From Gordoniibacillus chartarius (GTDB taxonomy: Bacteria > Bacillota > Bacilli > Paenibacillales > NBRC-103111), in assembly GCF_042432825.1 (NCBI RefSeq), contig NZ_JBHLWN010000022.1:100020-164019 (forward strand): a DNA stretch of 64,000 nucleotides, in the 5' to 3' direction. The stretch's first letter is position 1. Each line of letters opens with the position of its first letter. Below, in pieces: positions 27,387 to 35,921 of this stretch. Both the position numbers and the translations under genes were made by a program. A model generated the notes under the pieces. That model searched no databases, was not told where the DNA came from, and saw only the letters and a program-made list of their open reading frames with translations.

Positions 27387-27437
27387 AGCGGGCTCTCCGC
27401 CGCATTCGGTCAAGCCGATCGCCGCCGGAGGCCCGCT
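27387..27437. terminator. Possible bidirectional terminator at the end of the Lgt-like operon
   Basis: AGCGGGC and CTCCG on the left pair with CGGAG and GCCCGCT on the right, with a bulged T. On the minus strand a TTTTT run follows about 14 bases after the stem, so termination may be weak. Confidence 0.45.
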
Positions 27438-27456
27438 GTCTTATTCGTAAGAGGGA

Positions 27457-27621
27457 CTATTTCCTAACGTGCAGATTGTGCAGAATCAGCAAGAGTACCC
27501 CGATCACCATGCCGAAGTTGATTTGCGTTCTGGCTTGTTCGTCGAGCAGTGTTCCGGTCATTACCATGTAAATCAATGCAAAGAGAGAAACCAGCAGCAG
27601 GGCCTGCAGCAGTCTGAGCAT
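27457..27621 (-). CDS. Small two-helix membrane protein
   Basis: This 54-aa ORF encodes two hydrophobic segments (about residues 4-24, LLQALLLVSLFALIYMV, and 36-50, FGMVIGVLLLILHNL) separated by a short polar loop LLDEQARTQ. AGAGGAGG lies 9 bases before the ATG, a near-perfect ribosome site. It is the last gene of the operon that starts with the Lgt-like gene. No family is recognised. A role as a small subunit or membrane regulator is possible but not shown by the sequence. Confidence 0.7.
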   Translation of the reverse strand: MLRLLQALLLVSLFALIYMVMTGTLLDEQARTQINFGMVIGVLLLILHNLHVRK

Positions 27622-27636
27622 CCCGGTGCGCCTCCT

Positions 27637-27705
27637 CTAGTAGACCGTGAAAATGGTAATCCAAGCAAGAACGATGGGGGCACGCCGCACCGGCGGCAAT
27701 CGCAT
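27637..27705 (-). CDS. Possible 22-aa hydrophobic peptide
   Basis: The short frame MRLPPVRRAPIVLAWITIFT plus two residues has a basic N terminus and one hydrophobic segment. GAGGAGC precedes the ATG, and its stop abuts the ribosome site of the next small gene. It could be a leader peptide for that gene or a real microprotein; conservation would decide. Confidence 0.35.
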   Translation of the reverse strand: MRLPPVRRAPIVLAWITIFTVY

Positions 27706-27726
27706 GATCGGCGCTCCTCAATGCAG

Positions 27727-28485
27727 TCACTTCCCCTTTAAAGCATCCTCGATCGCTTGCTCGATCTTGTCCATCGGATCGTCGGACGGCTTCGCGCTTG
27801 CCGCATACAATCCGCTTGCCGCAGCCGCCGCGGCGTCTACCGCCTTGTCCTCCTCGACGAGCTTCTGCAGCAGCGTTTTGCCAGAGTCCCTTATCTTGGC
27901 GGAGACGGCGCGGTAAGCGACTTCCACCATGTCGCCGCGCAGGAACGAGGCGGTCTCCAGGAGACGGGAACGGTCGGTGTCTGTGAGCAGACCGTTCGAG
28001 ACCGCGAGCGCCGCCGCGCTGTCCGGCTCCGTTTCGCCGTAGCCGAGCGCCCGCAGCACAAGCGCGGTGAACTGCGTGCCGGTCATCAGCCCGTCCGGGG
28101 CGAAGCCGCTGTCGCTTACTCCGCGTACCAGACCCTTGCTGTAGGCGAAGCCTATGTACCTCTGCGCCCAGTGCTCGGCCGGGACATCCTGGAACGGGAA
28201 TGTGCTGTCGACCGTGTACACGGCAGCCGCTTGCTCCCACCCGAACAGACGCAGCAGCATGACGGCGCCCTGTGCCCGGGTAAAAGGCTTGTCCAATTCA
28301 TAACCCAGCTCCGTACCTTGGAACAGCTTCAGGCTGAACAGCGTATCGGCTTGCTTCTTCCTGGCCGCCTCCGCGTCTCCTGCATTCTCTGCCGCAGCCG
28401 CAGTCGAGGATACGGCGAGTATTGCCGCTAGGAGCACAACGCTGCAGATCCGCGACCACCCGCTACGTCCGATCCGCATCCGCAT
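27727..28485 (-). CDS. Secreted protein with degenerate SLH domains
   Basis: The 252-aa protein has a signal peptide (SRICSVVLLAAILAVSSTAA) and SLH-like repeats: GYELDKPFTRAQGAVMLLRL, then FPFQDVPAEHWAQRYIGFAY with GLVRGVSDSGFAPDG, then MTGTQFTALVLRALGYG. Compared with canonical SLH domains the TRAE motif is degenerate (TRAQ, TGTQ), as is common in Paenibacillus proteins with a single SLH module. The ATG directly follows the stop of the upstream gene, and GGGGGTG is the likely ribosome site. It is part of the Lgt-like/radical SAM operon; wall attachment is inferred. Confidence 0.75.
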   Translation of the reverse strand: MRMRIGRSGWSRICSVVLLAAILAVSSTAAAAENAGDAEAARKKQADTLFSLKLFQGTELGYELDKPFTRAQGAVMLLRLFGWEQAAAVYTVDSTFPFQDVPAEHWAQRYIGFAYSKGLVRGVSDSGFAPDGLMTGTQFTALVLRALGYGETEPDSAAALAVSNGLLTDTDRSRLLETASFLRGDMVEVAYRAVSAKIRDSGKTLLQKLVEEDKAVDAAAAAASGLYAASAKPSDDPMDKIEQAIEDALKGK

Positions 28486-29187
28486 CTAGTTCACCCCCGG
28501 ATTGCCGACTTGCTTCCAAGTCCCCATGTCAACCGTATAAGAAGTTTGAGCCAGCTGACGGAAGAAAGCGTCGGGCGATCCTTTGGCGTCGGCTTGGAAC
28601 GACAAGGAAACGTTCGTCATATTGAAATATTCATCCCAGCTGCGGCTCAAGTAAATGGCATTCATGCCGTCGGAGTAATCCTTCACGACAGAGCTCCCCT
28701 CCAGCTTCTTGCCGGTCAGGAAATTCGTATCCATCCCGATCACACGGCTTCCCGCAAACCGGTTGGTGAGTCCGTTCGACAGCGCCCGCAGGGAGTTCGT
28801 GCCGTCGGACACCTTGATGAACTGCTCGGTAAAGCTGGAGTAGCCGCCCGCCGGGACCAGCTCTACGACGCCATACATCACCTTCAAAGGCTTCGGCCCG
28901 CTGTCCGGCACTGTCACAGGCGTCTGCGTCCCCGCACCATACACCCAGCCGTTGACGGAGCTGTACACCGCAGCCGTGACGGGCGAGCTTGCGGCAGAAG
29001 GCGCGGAAGCAGGCTCCTTCGGCGACACATAGCCTTGCGGGTAAGCGGTAAATTCCGCCGCAAAGAGCACCTTCACCTCTTGAAAATCATACTTAACCGC
29101 AATCCCATCCTTGGCGGCGGCTTGAGATGCAGCAATACTAGCCGCCAACAAGACAACTAGGAATAGAGGCAGCAGCTTCTTCCTCAT
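28486..29187 (-). CDS. Secreted protein of unknown function
   Basis: The product (233 aa from the ATG at 29187) begins with a clear signal peptide, MRKKLLPLFLVVLLAASIAA. The mature part is rich in Ser, Gly and Val and has no family I recognise. It contains VKVLFAAEFTAYPQGYVSP near the N terminus and FTEQFIKVSDGTNSLRAL in the middle. The start at 29187 follows GAGGAGG; an ATG at 29208 overlaps the stop of the SDR gene and would add seven charged residues before the signal peptide. The close packing with SDR and SLH genes suggests one envelope-directed operon. Confidence 0.7.
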   Translation of the reverse strand: MRKKLLPLFLVVLLAASIAASQAAAKDGIAVKYDFQEVKVLFAAEFTAYPQGYVSPKEPASAPSAASSPVTAAVYSSVNGWVYGAGTQTPVTVPDSGPKPLKVMYGVVELVPAGGYSSFTEQFIKVSDGTNSLRALSNGLTNRFAGSRVIGMDTNFLTGKKLEGSSVVKDYSDGMNAIYLSRSWDEYFNMTNVSLSFQADAKGSPDAFFRQLAQTSYTVDMGTWKQVGNPGVN

Positions 29188-29207
29188 CGACGTCCGGTCC
29201 CTCCTCA

Positions 29208-29978
29208 TTATGAAAAATCCCTAATATCGACGACAGGCTCGTCACCGAATTCCGGCATCTCCAGCAGCCGCAGCAGGCGTTCCGCCGCATCGTCCGGAGA
29301 CAGCAGGCCGCCGCTCTCATGCAGCTGGACGAACCGCGCCTTGTCGCGGAAGCGGCTCACGTCGGCGGCGCGGATGGACGCCTGCATGGCGGTGTCGATG
29401 ACGCCGGGGGCGGCGGACACGACCTTGGCGCCGTTCGCCAGCGCATCCTGCTCCAGCTTCAGGCAGCGGGTGAAGTGGTCGAGCCCCGCCTTCGCCGCGC
29501 AGTAGCTGCTCCAGCCGAAGTAGGGCTTGCGCCCGGCCCCGGAGGAGATGTTGAGGATTCGCCGGTCTCCGCCGTACGCTTCCGTCAATCGCAGGAATGC
29601 GGACGTAAGCGCCATAGGCGCCGTCAAGTTGACGGCAATATTCAGCTCCGCCGCGTAGAGGTCCGCATCCTGCGCCGGACCGATGGGCTCCAAGACGCCG
29701 GCGTTGTTGATCAGGCGCCAGCGCTCCACATTGCCTTCCGCCTGCACCTGTTCCATCCGTTCGCCCAGCTGACCCGACAGCCGGTTCCAATCGCCGGAGG
29801 CAAGGTCGAACTCGAGCCAATCTAGCCGCGCACCCGCCGTACCAGCCTCCTCCATAAGCCGCTCGCTGCGGCTCCTTGCCACGCCGAGGACGCGGCTGCC
29901 CGGCTCCCGCAGAACTCTGCGCACCAAAGCTTCTCCCAAGCCGCGCGAGGCGCCGGTAATGACATAGAACGTTCCCAT
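29208..29978 (-). CDS. SDR family oxidoreductase (YueD / benzil-reductase-like)
   Basis: A 256-aa classical short-chain dehydrogenase. It has the cofactor loop TGASRGLG (residues 8-15), NNAG, the catalytic serine region ILNISSGAG and the active-site YCAAK tyrosine and lysine. The pattern is closest to the B. subtilis YueD group, described as NADPH-dependent benzil reductase, but the natural substrate is open. AAAGGA precedes the ATG. The gene starts 22 bp after the small membrane protein gene and overlaps the following gene's upstream ATG, so it is probably an operon member. In the context of lipid-modifying neighbours a lipid or keto substrate is possible; this is inference. Confidence 0.85.
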   Translation of the reverse strand: MGTFYVITGASRGLGEALVRRVLREPGSRVLGVARSRSERLMEEAGTAGARLDWLEFDLASGDWNRLSGQLGERMEQVQAEGNVERWRLINNAGVLEPIGPAQDADLYAAELNIAVNLTAPMALTSAFLRLTEAYGGDRRILNISSGAGRKPYFGWSSYCAAKAGLDHFTRCLKLEQDALANGAKVVSAAPGVIDTAMQASIRAADVSRFRDKARFVQLHESGGLLSPDDAAERLLRLLEMPEFGDEPVVDIRDFS

Positions 29979-30000
29979 TCGAACAGCAGTCCTTTCGTAG

Positions 30001-30366
30001 TTAATTCAATGCTATGAATACATAGCCGAAGCACGCCGCATTGAGCAGGAAGGTGACGCCGAGCACGATCAGCAAGCCTTGCACCATACCCGGCCGGTTT
30101 CGCAAGAAGATCATCGCCGGTATTAAATAAAGGAACTGCACAATCCCGATGCCGAAGTACAGGACGGGAAACAGCCACGGCAGCAAGTGCAGCAGTGTGC
30201 CGAGCCCGACGCCCTTCCAAATTTCCGCTTTGCGGGAACGCGGCGGAGGGTCTTGCGAAGGGAAAGGAGGCTGCGGCGAAGGCGGCGCCGAATGCCCAGC
30301 CTCCGTGCCGCCGCCGCCAGCCTGCGCATCCGATGCGTTCACCCCATTTTCACGCTCATGGCTCAT
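30001..30366 (-). CDS. Small membrane protein with proline-rich cytosolic tail
   Basis: The 121-aa protein has a Gly/Pro/Ser-rich polar N-terminal third (for example PPSPQPPFPSQDPPPRS), then about three transmembrane helices (LGTLLHLLPWLFPVLYFG, IGIVQFLYLIPAMIFL, GLLIVLGVTFLLNAACFGYV). No family is recognised. Its ATG overlaps the stop of the radical SAM gene (ATGA), indicating translational coupling. It may anchor or assist the radical SAM or Lgt-like enzyme at the membrane; that rests only on gene order. Confidence 0.75.
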   Translation of the reverse strand: MSHERENGVNASDAQAGGGGTEAGHSAPPSPQPPFPSQDPPPRSRKAEIWKGVGLGTLLHLLPWLFPVLYFGIGIVQFLYLIPAMIFLRNRPGMVQGLLIVLGVTFLLNAACFGYVFIALN

Positions 30367-31787
30367 GCCGGACCACCCGCCTCATTCCGAATTTGCTTCA
30401 GCAGCTCTTCCTTTCCGTCCCGGTAAAACAAATTGTACGTATCGAACGGAATGATCCGCCCGTCCGGATGCGCGATATGCACGCACGACTTCTTCACCGA
30501 CCGGACGTCAAAATTGTGCGCATCAAGAAACTGCATAATAATAACGCGGAACACGTTGTCGTACCCGATGCCTTCCGGCACTTTGACGAACGGCAGGCAG
30601 CAGAGCAAATTTTTGAGCGACAGCGCCGAGGAGACCGGCGAATGCGCGGTCGAGAACAGCTCGAACAGCTTGGAGCGCAGCGACGCATCCTGCTCGAATA
30701 CGATCGTGTTGCGTCCGCCCTCGAGCAGCACCTCCGGATCGATCAGACCCGTCAGCGGAACGACCTCGCCGCCCAGCTTCAGCGCGTAGCCCATCGCCAG
30801 ACAGTCCGGATGACACGGCACCGGAATCATATCCTCGGCCCTGAATACGCCCGACTGCTCGATGATCCCTTGCCGCACTTCGCTTAAGGTCAGCCGATCC
30901 TGCGCCGGGTCAAAATCTTCCGTCCGTCCCGCATCCTGAATCGGCTGGAACGTCACGCCCCGCACGCAGCGCTGCTTGAGGCCGTACTGAATGATTTTGC
31001 CGATCTCGCTGTCATTCAGCCCCTTCTTCAGCGTCACCACCAGCGTCGTCGACACATTGAATTCATTGAGGTGCCCGATAGCCTTGCGCCGCACCTCCCG
31101 CAGATCGACGCCGCGCAGCTCGCGCAGCGCCTCCTCCTCGAACGAGTCGAACTGCAGGTACAGCTCGAATCCCGGCATATAAGACGCCAGCTTGCGTACG
31201 AACTCGCGGTCTTGGGCGATCCGCAGCCCGTTCGTATTCACCATCAGATGCTTGATCGGCTTCGACTTGGCCAAATCAAGAATATCGAAGAACTGCGGAT
31301 GAATCGTCGGCTCCCCGCCGCTGATCTGCACGATGTCCGGCTCGCCTTCGTTGCGGACGATCGCGTCCAGCATCCGCTCGATCGTCTCCAAGGACCGCCA
31401 CGTTTCCCGGTGCGGCGACGAATCGGCGTAGCAGATCGGGCATTGCAGATTGCAGCGGTCCGTCACCTCAACGAGCGTCAGGCAGCTGTGCTGCTCGTGA
31501 TCCGGGCACAAGCCGCAGTCGTACGGACAGCCGTACTTGATCGGCGTGTTCCAGTGCAGCGGCATCTCCGCCGGCTTAATAAACTCGCGGCAGCGCTTGT
31601 AATATTCCACGTCCGTGGAGATGAGCACCTTTTCCCGGCCGTGGCGGGAGCAGTATTTTAACAAATAGACGCGCTCGTCCTCGATAATGACCTTCGCTTC
31701 CGCCTTGCGCAAGCATTGCGAGCAAATGCTGTTCGTCAGCTCGTAGAACAAATACGGGCGGTTCTTCGTCATCGGACCGTGGGTCAT
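30363..31787 (-). CDS. Radical SAM protein of the COG1964 / tetraether synthase (Tes)-like family
   Basis: This 474-aa protein has an N-terminal metal-site region with CSQC (Cys22, Cys25) and a later YCSRHG, a second cysteine cluster CPYDCGLCPDHEQHSC, the canonical SAM-binding CNLQCPIC (CxxxCxxC), the GGEPTIHP motif, and a C-terminal VPCHPDCLAMGY cysteine pair. This multi-cluster layout matches COG1964, whose characterised archaeal member (Tes, MJ0619) joins lipid alkyl chains. The bacterial substrate is unknown. The start at 31787 overlaps the stop of the Lgt-like gene (ATGA) and follows AAGGT; the frame is open further upstream, but that part lies wholly inside the Lgt-like gene. The downstream gene also overlaps by four bases. 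Confidence 0.85.
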   Translation of the reverse strand: MTHGPMTKNRPYLFYELTNSICSQCLRKAEAKVIIEDERVYLLKYCSRHGREKVLISTDVEYYKRCREFIKPAEMPLHWNTPIKYGCPYDCGLCPDHEQHSCLTLVEVTDRCNLQCPICYADSSPHRETWRSLETIERMLDAIVRNEGEPDIVQISGGEPTIHPQFFDILDLAKSKPIKHLMVNTNGLRIAQDREFVRKLASYMPGFELYLQFDSFEEEALRELRGVDLREVRRKAIGHLNEFNVSTTLVVTLKKGLNDSEIGKIIQYGLKQRCVRGVTFQPIQDAGRTEDFDPAQDRLTLSEVRQGIIEQSGVFRAEDMIPVPCHPDCLAMGYALKLGGEVVPLTGLIDPEVLLEGGRNTIVFEQDASLRSKLFELFSTAHSPVSSALSLKNLLCCLPFVKVPEGIGYDNVFRVIIMQFLDAHNFDVRSVKKSCVHIAHPDGRIIPFDTYNLFYRDGKEELLKQIRNEAGGPA

Positions 31788-32596
31788 GGATGGGTACCTT
31801 CCTTCGTCGTCAAGGTGGGCGTTGCCGGCCGGGCCGTTCTCCACTTGGACAGCAGCCAGCCGTAATACAGAAGTCCCGCCAGGGAGGCGAGCTGAATGTT
31901 GTTCAGCCCGAAGTACGGATGCGGCGTCGGCTTCCAGAAGTCGATCGCGAGGCGGAACAGCAAATACCCGAACATGAACAGCTGGAAAATGCCGCCTTCC
32001 GGCACGATCGCCCCGCCCGGCCCCGTGTGCCGCCGTTCGCTCGCCCAGCCCCGCAGCGCCAGCAGCACCGCGCCCAGCATGAGCAAATAGGCGATCTCGT
32101 ACAGCTGCGTCGGATGGCGCGGCACGCCGTCGCCGAAGTCGACGCCGGTCGGCCAGTCCGTCGCTACGCCGTATGTATGGTCGTCGAGGCCCGTCAAGAA
32201 GCAGCCGACCCGTCCGATGCACATGCCGATGATGAGGGGGATCGCCATATCGTCGCCGGTCGAGCGGGTGACGCCGATCCTTTTCTTGATCCACTCGACG
32301 CCGATCAGCCCGCCCAGCAGGCCGCCGACGATCGTTTTGCCTTCAAGCATATACGACACATCCCGCCACCGCGCCGCCGTCTGAGCCGGGTCCTCCAGCC
32401 AGTACAGCGCTTTGGAGCCGGCAGCAGCCCCCAGCACGGCGCCGATAATGACCCAGATGGACTTCTCCAGCGGCAGCTTCTCCTTGCTGCGCGTCCACAT
32501 GTACAGCCGAAACCCGAGAAAATACGCCAGCGCCTCGAACACGAGATGCGGATGCAGTGTTAACGGGCCGATATGAATATAAACCGGAAACGTCAT
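31784..32596 (-). CDS. Divergent prolipoprotein diacylglyceryl transferase (Lgt)-like membrane protein
   Basis: The 270-aa protein has about seven transmembrane helices and the overall Lgt pattern: an N-terminal YIHIGPLTLHPHLVFEALAY, a GGLLGGLIG segment, IGRVGCFLTG and RHPTQLYE. Key positions differ from housekeeping Lgt. The usual SFHGG is TIVGG, removing the catalytic histidine (His103 in E. coli). The usual RIGNFINGE is RVGCFLTGL, losing the Asn and Glu while keeping the Arg. It is thus probably a paralogue with another lipid reaction rather than the essential Lgt. GGAGG lies 6 bases before the ATG. It heads an operon whose second gene, a radical SAM enzyme, overlaps it. Confidence 0.83.
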   Translation of the reverse strand: MTFPVYIHIGPLTLHPHLVFEALAYFLGFRLYMWTRSKEKLPLEKSIWVIIGAVLGAAAGSKALYWLEDPAQTAARWRDVSYMLEGKTIVGGLLGGLIGVEWIKKRIGVTRSTGDDMAIPLIIGMCIGRVGCFLTGLDDHTYGVATDWPTGVDFGDGVPRHPTQLYEIAYLLMLGAVLLALRGWASERRHTGPGGAIVPEGGIFQLFMFGYLLFRLAIDFWKPTPHPYFGLNNIQLASLAGLLYYGWLLSKWRTARPATPTLTTKEGTHP

Positions 32597-33221
32597 GATA
32601 GCCTCCAGACGGGCTTGTTAGCCGCAATGTTGCTTTCATATGGGAAATTATAACATGAAACTCAGCCTCCCGCTGTTCGAAAACATCCGAAACGGTGACA
32701 CACGAGCATACGGAGGAAGTTGAAGGGGCCGCGAGGGGAATGCACCGTCAACGATTCCGGCGTAATCGGATCCGGCCGTCCGGCCTCCATGGAATCGATT
32801 CGTCAGCACGTTCGACACGAAGGCCGGCGTAATCATTGCTGCGCGAGGGAATAGCCGGCAGGGCGGCTTCGATACCACGGTAAAAACGAAAACAAGCATA
32901 GCAGGCGAGCGAGCCCGTTGCTTGTCATAGTGGGAATCGTTGTGCCGGCAGGGCGGTAAGGCTGCTTGCAGGAAGGACCTTGAACTGACTTACAGGAAAT
33001 CCTCCCTTTAATTTTTAAGAATGGCTCTGAAATTCTCATTTAGGTGGAAAACCTCCCTATAATTTCGTAGTATAACGAATCGAATGCGCTTCCATGAATA
33101 AAAAATAGGGAGGATTTCCGCTTAATATATGAAAATCAGCTTATCTCAGAAAATTAGCTCCAGCCTTTCCCTTTAAGGTCTTCGCGACCTGCCCAACGTA
33201 CGGACTCCACCTCTCGGCCGT
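32597..33221. other. Intergenic region with repeated CCTCCCT elements
   Basis: No convincing gene was found; open frames here lack ribosome sites. A motif of the form GGAAAxCCTCCCTxTAAT occurs directly at 32995 and 33046 (51 bp apart) and inverted at about 33104-33118. The second and third copies can pair over about 15 bases as a long hairpin. GCCGGCAGGGCGG also occurs twice (near 32849 and 32944). The promoter of the Lgt-like operon should lie near the left side. Confidence 0.5.
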
Positions 33222-33272
33222 AAAATAAAAGTGCAGGTGTTGCGAACGAAGTTCGTCACCCCTGCACTTTTT
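33222..33272 (-). terminator. Rho-independent terminator of the ABC exporter operon
   Basis: On the minus strand AAAAGTGCAGG pairs with CCTGCACTTTT across a loop that itself can pair (CGAAC with GTTCG). The 3' arm runs into TTTTATTTTA. Confidence 0.88.
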
Positions 33273-33276
33273 CCCC

Positions 33277-35076
33277 TCACCAGCCTTCGGCAGCAACGGA
33301 CGGCAGCAGATCATCGGCCGGCATTCCCGCATCTCCGTAAGGATGCTGCTTCTCATACAGCTCCTTATAGTACCCGCCCCGTGCGAGCAGCTCCGCATGG
33401 CTGCCGCTCTCTACGATTCGGCCGTCCTGCACGACGAAGATCGTATCCGCATCAACGACGGTAGAGAGACGATGGGCGATCATAACGACCGTCTTGCCGC
33501 TGCCGAACGCCGTAATGGCCTCCTGCACAAGCTTCTCGCTTTCGTTATCGAGGGCGGAGGTCGCTTCATCCAGCAGCAGAATGGGCGGATTCTTGAGAAA
33601 CACCCGGGCGAGAGCAATCCGCTGCTTTTGACCGCCGGACAGCTTCACGCCGCGCTCCCCGACCTCCGTATCGTAGCCGCGAGGGAGCGCCTCAATGAAT
33701 TCATGAGCATGAGCAAGCATTGCCGCCGTACGCACTTCCTCATCGGTGGCGCCGGGCCTGCCGATCCGGATGTTGTCCCCGATCGACGAGCTGTACAGGA
33801 AGTTGTCCTGTGTCACAATGCCGGTCAGCTTCCGCAGGCTGGATAGCGCAACCTCTTGAATGTTCACTCCGTCCACGAGCACCTCGCCGCGGTCCGCATC
33901 ATACATCCGGGTAAGCAGCTGCAGAACGGTGCTTTTCCCGCCGCCGCTGCCTCCGACGAACGCATATGTTTTGCCCTTTTCCAACGTAAAGGACATGTCC
34001 CTCAGCACCTCCCGGCCGTCCGCATAGCTGAAGCCGACCTGGCGAAACTGCACCGAATGCCGAAACTCCGTGAGCTCTACCGGCTGCGCCGCCTCTTGAA
34101 TCGACGAAGGCGTATCGAGAAAATCGAACACCCGCCGCAGCGCCACATTGCCCTCGGTGATAGCCGGGTACGCCTGTACCAGCGCCGTCACGGGGCTGCG
34201 CATACGGTCGACGTAAGCGAAGAAGGCCATCAGGCTGCCGAGCGTCAAGCTGCCGTCCATCACGAACCAGCTGCCGGCCAGCACGACGATGAACGGGGTC
34301 AGATCGCTGAGCATATTAACGGTGGCCAGCGACAGCGCCTGCACGTCGGCCTGCCGGTCGGTTAACTGCTCGTACCGGTCCAAATGCCGGCCCAGCTCTT
34401 CGCGGTCCCGCTTCTCGGCGGCGAATAGCTTGGAGACGAAGGCCCCTTGAATTTTCTCGAAAATAAAGCCGCTAAGCACCGACCGATAGCTCATCATAGA
34501 ATGCGTCGTCTGTTTGAGCCGCCTGGACAGCACATGCGCCAGCGCGAACTGGAGGGCGACGAACACTACGGCCAGCAGCGTCAGCTTGATATTCAGCGTC
34601 AGCATGACGGTGACGACAAAGCCCAGCACGATCAGTTCAATCCATACATTGGAGAACACCGCGGTCAAATACCCGCGGATTCTCTCAATATCGTCGAAGA
34701 ACCGACCGCCGATTTCTCCGCTCTTGTGATCGGCCAAATAGCGGCTGTCAAGCGTGTGCACTTTGCGGAAGGCATCCGTACGAAGCGCCTTGATGATGTG
34801 GTTATTCGCCTTATGCATAAAATATTGCCGGATATACTCCATCGGGCCGCGAACGAGGACGAAGACGACCAGCATCGCGCCGGCGATGTACAGCAATTGC
34901 TGTACTCTCGCGGCTGCGGGCATGGCTTCATTTTGCAGGAGCTGGTCGAACATGTATTTCACGACAAGCGGTACGGAGAGCGGAATCAGAAACCGGAACA
35001 GGCTGCCGATGAAGCCGAGTGCATACAGATGCCGTACCTTCGCGACATACGGGGTAAAGCGCCGGAATTCAGTCAT
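33277..35076 (-). CDS. ABC exporter, fused permease and ATPase (MsbA/BmrA-like half transporter)
   Basis: This 599-aa protein has an N-terminal type-1 exporter membrane domain (six helices, about 15-310) and a C-terminal ATPase. The ATPase has Walker A GGSGGGKST, Q-loop VTQDNFLYSS, signature LSGGQKQRIALAR, Walker B ILLLDEATSALD and the switch AHRLST. It should work as a homodimer exporting a lipid, drug or peptide; the substrate cannot be told. GGGGGGAA precedes the ATG, 17 bp after the lipoprotein gene, so it is the last gene of the MacB-like operon. A terminator follows. Confidence 0.9.
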   Translation of the reverse strand: MTEFRRFTPYVAKVRHLYALGFIGSLFRFLIPLSVPLVVKYMFDQLLQNEAMPAAARVQQLLYIAGAMLVVFVLVRGPMEYIRQYFMHKANNHIIKALRTDAFRKVHTLDSRYLADHKSGEIGGRFFDDIERIRGYLTAVFSNVWIELIVLGFVVTVMLTLNIKLTLLAVVFVALQFALAHVLSRRLKQTTHSMMSYRSVLSGFIFEKIQGAFVSKLFAAEKRDREELGRHLDRYEQLTDRQADVQALSLATVNMLSDLTPFIVVLAGSWFVMDGSLTLGSLMAFFAYVDRMRSPVTALVQAYPAITEGNVALRRVFDFLDTPSSIQEAAQPVELTEFRHSVQFRQVGFSYADGREVLRDMSFTLEKGKTYAFVGGSGGGKSTVLQLLTRMYDADRGEVLVDGVNIQEVALSSLRKLTGIVTQDNFLYSSSIGDNIRIGRPGATDEEVRTAAMLAHAHEFIEALPRGYDTEVGERGVKLSGGQKQRIALARVFLKNPPILLLDEATSALDNESEKLVQEAITAFGSGKTVVMIAHRLSTVVDADTIFVVQDGRIVESGSHAELLARGGYYKELYEKQHPYGDAGMPADDLLPSVAAEGW

Positions 35077-35093
35077 ATCGATTCCCCCCGATT

Positions 35094-35921
35094 TCAGCGG
35101 ACGTTAACGACGTAGGGAACAGTGAACACTTGCCCGGCGTGCTGAAACTGTCCCCAGATTTTGTAGACGCCAGGCTTCGGAAATGACGTCTCGAACACGG
35201 CGTCGGGCCCGGAGCCTTGATCCGGCTCGGCATGCACGTGCAGGTACGTCTCGCCGTCCTCCGACAGCACAACCACATGGCCGATGGCGCCGAGGTACGG
35301 CTCCAGGTCGGTAACCGGCTGGCCGGTGCTTTCATCCGTAACGCGGAAGCTCAGCTTCGTGTCCGCGCCCACGGCGAGCTGATCGATCGACAGCTGAACC
35401 CGTTTGCCTTGTTCAGTGCGCTCCAGCTTTTGATCGGGGACGATATCGGCAGGTGCAGCCGCGGCCGGACCGCCGACGCGGGTCCACTCCATTCGGGTGA
35501 CCGCATCGCCGCCGGTCGGCTTGAAGTCGGCAATCAGCCGGTACTCGCCGCCGGACGGGAACTCGTTCTCGATCTCAAACACGCCCTGTCCCTTGTATTC
35601 GGGGTGAATGTGTTGGAAGTAGGACAGGTCCTTGCTGACAATGATCAGATGCAGCAGCTTCTCGTGAGTAATATCGAAGCTCTCGATCGGATTGCCGTCC
35701 TTCTTCTTGATGCCGAGCCGGATAAACGCCTTTTGCGCGCCGGCGGACGAGCCTTGCTCCTTGACGGTCCATACGGTGTCCACTTGGTCGGCCATGATCC
35801 TGCTTGCGGCGACGACGGTGCTGTCGCTGTCCCAAGTCGCCTTGGGGGTGCAAGCTGTTGCCGTTAGCAGGGCGGAGCCCAGGGCAGAGAGCAGAAAGAG
35901 GTGACGAATGGTTTTATTCAT
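35094..35921 (-). CDS. Lipoprotein with YtkA-like domains
   Basis: The 275-aa product has a lipoprotein signal (MNKTIRHLFLLSALGSALLT) and a lipobox ending TATAC, so Cys24 should be acylated. The mature part has two beta-sandwich regions. Each carries a histidine pair, HIHPEYKGQG (about residue 108) and LHVHAEPDQG (about 228), reminiscent of YtkA/FixH-like domains. The histidines could bind a metal such as copper; this is not established. The gene overlaps the end of the FtsX-like permease gene by 8 bases, so it is probably the surface partner of that ABC system. Confidence 0.75.
   Translation of the reverse strand: MNKTIRHLFLLSALGSALLTATACTPKATWDSDSTVVAASRIMADQVDTVWTVKEQGSSAGAQKAFIRLGIKKKDGNPIESFDITHEKLLHLIIVSKDLSYFQHIHPEYKGQGVFEIENEFPSGGEYRLIADFKPTGGDAVTRMEWTRVGGPAAAAPADIVPDQKLERTEQGKRVQLSIDQLAVGADTKLSFRVTDESTGQPVTDLEPYLGAIGHVVVLSEDGETYLHVHAEPDQGSGPDAVFETSFPKPGVYKIWGQFQHAGQVFTVPYVVNVR

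Noticed and set aside
31788..32294. N-terminal extension of the radical SAM protein
   Set aside because: The frame is open but lies wholly inside the Lgt-like gene; the ATGA overlap with a ribosome site at 31787 is a natural start.
32648..32899. 83-codon minus-strand ORF
   Set aside because: No ribosome site, odd composition and no recognisable domain.
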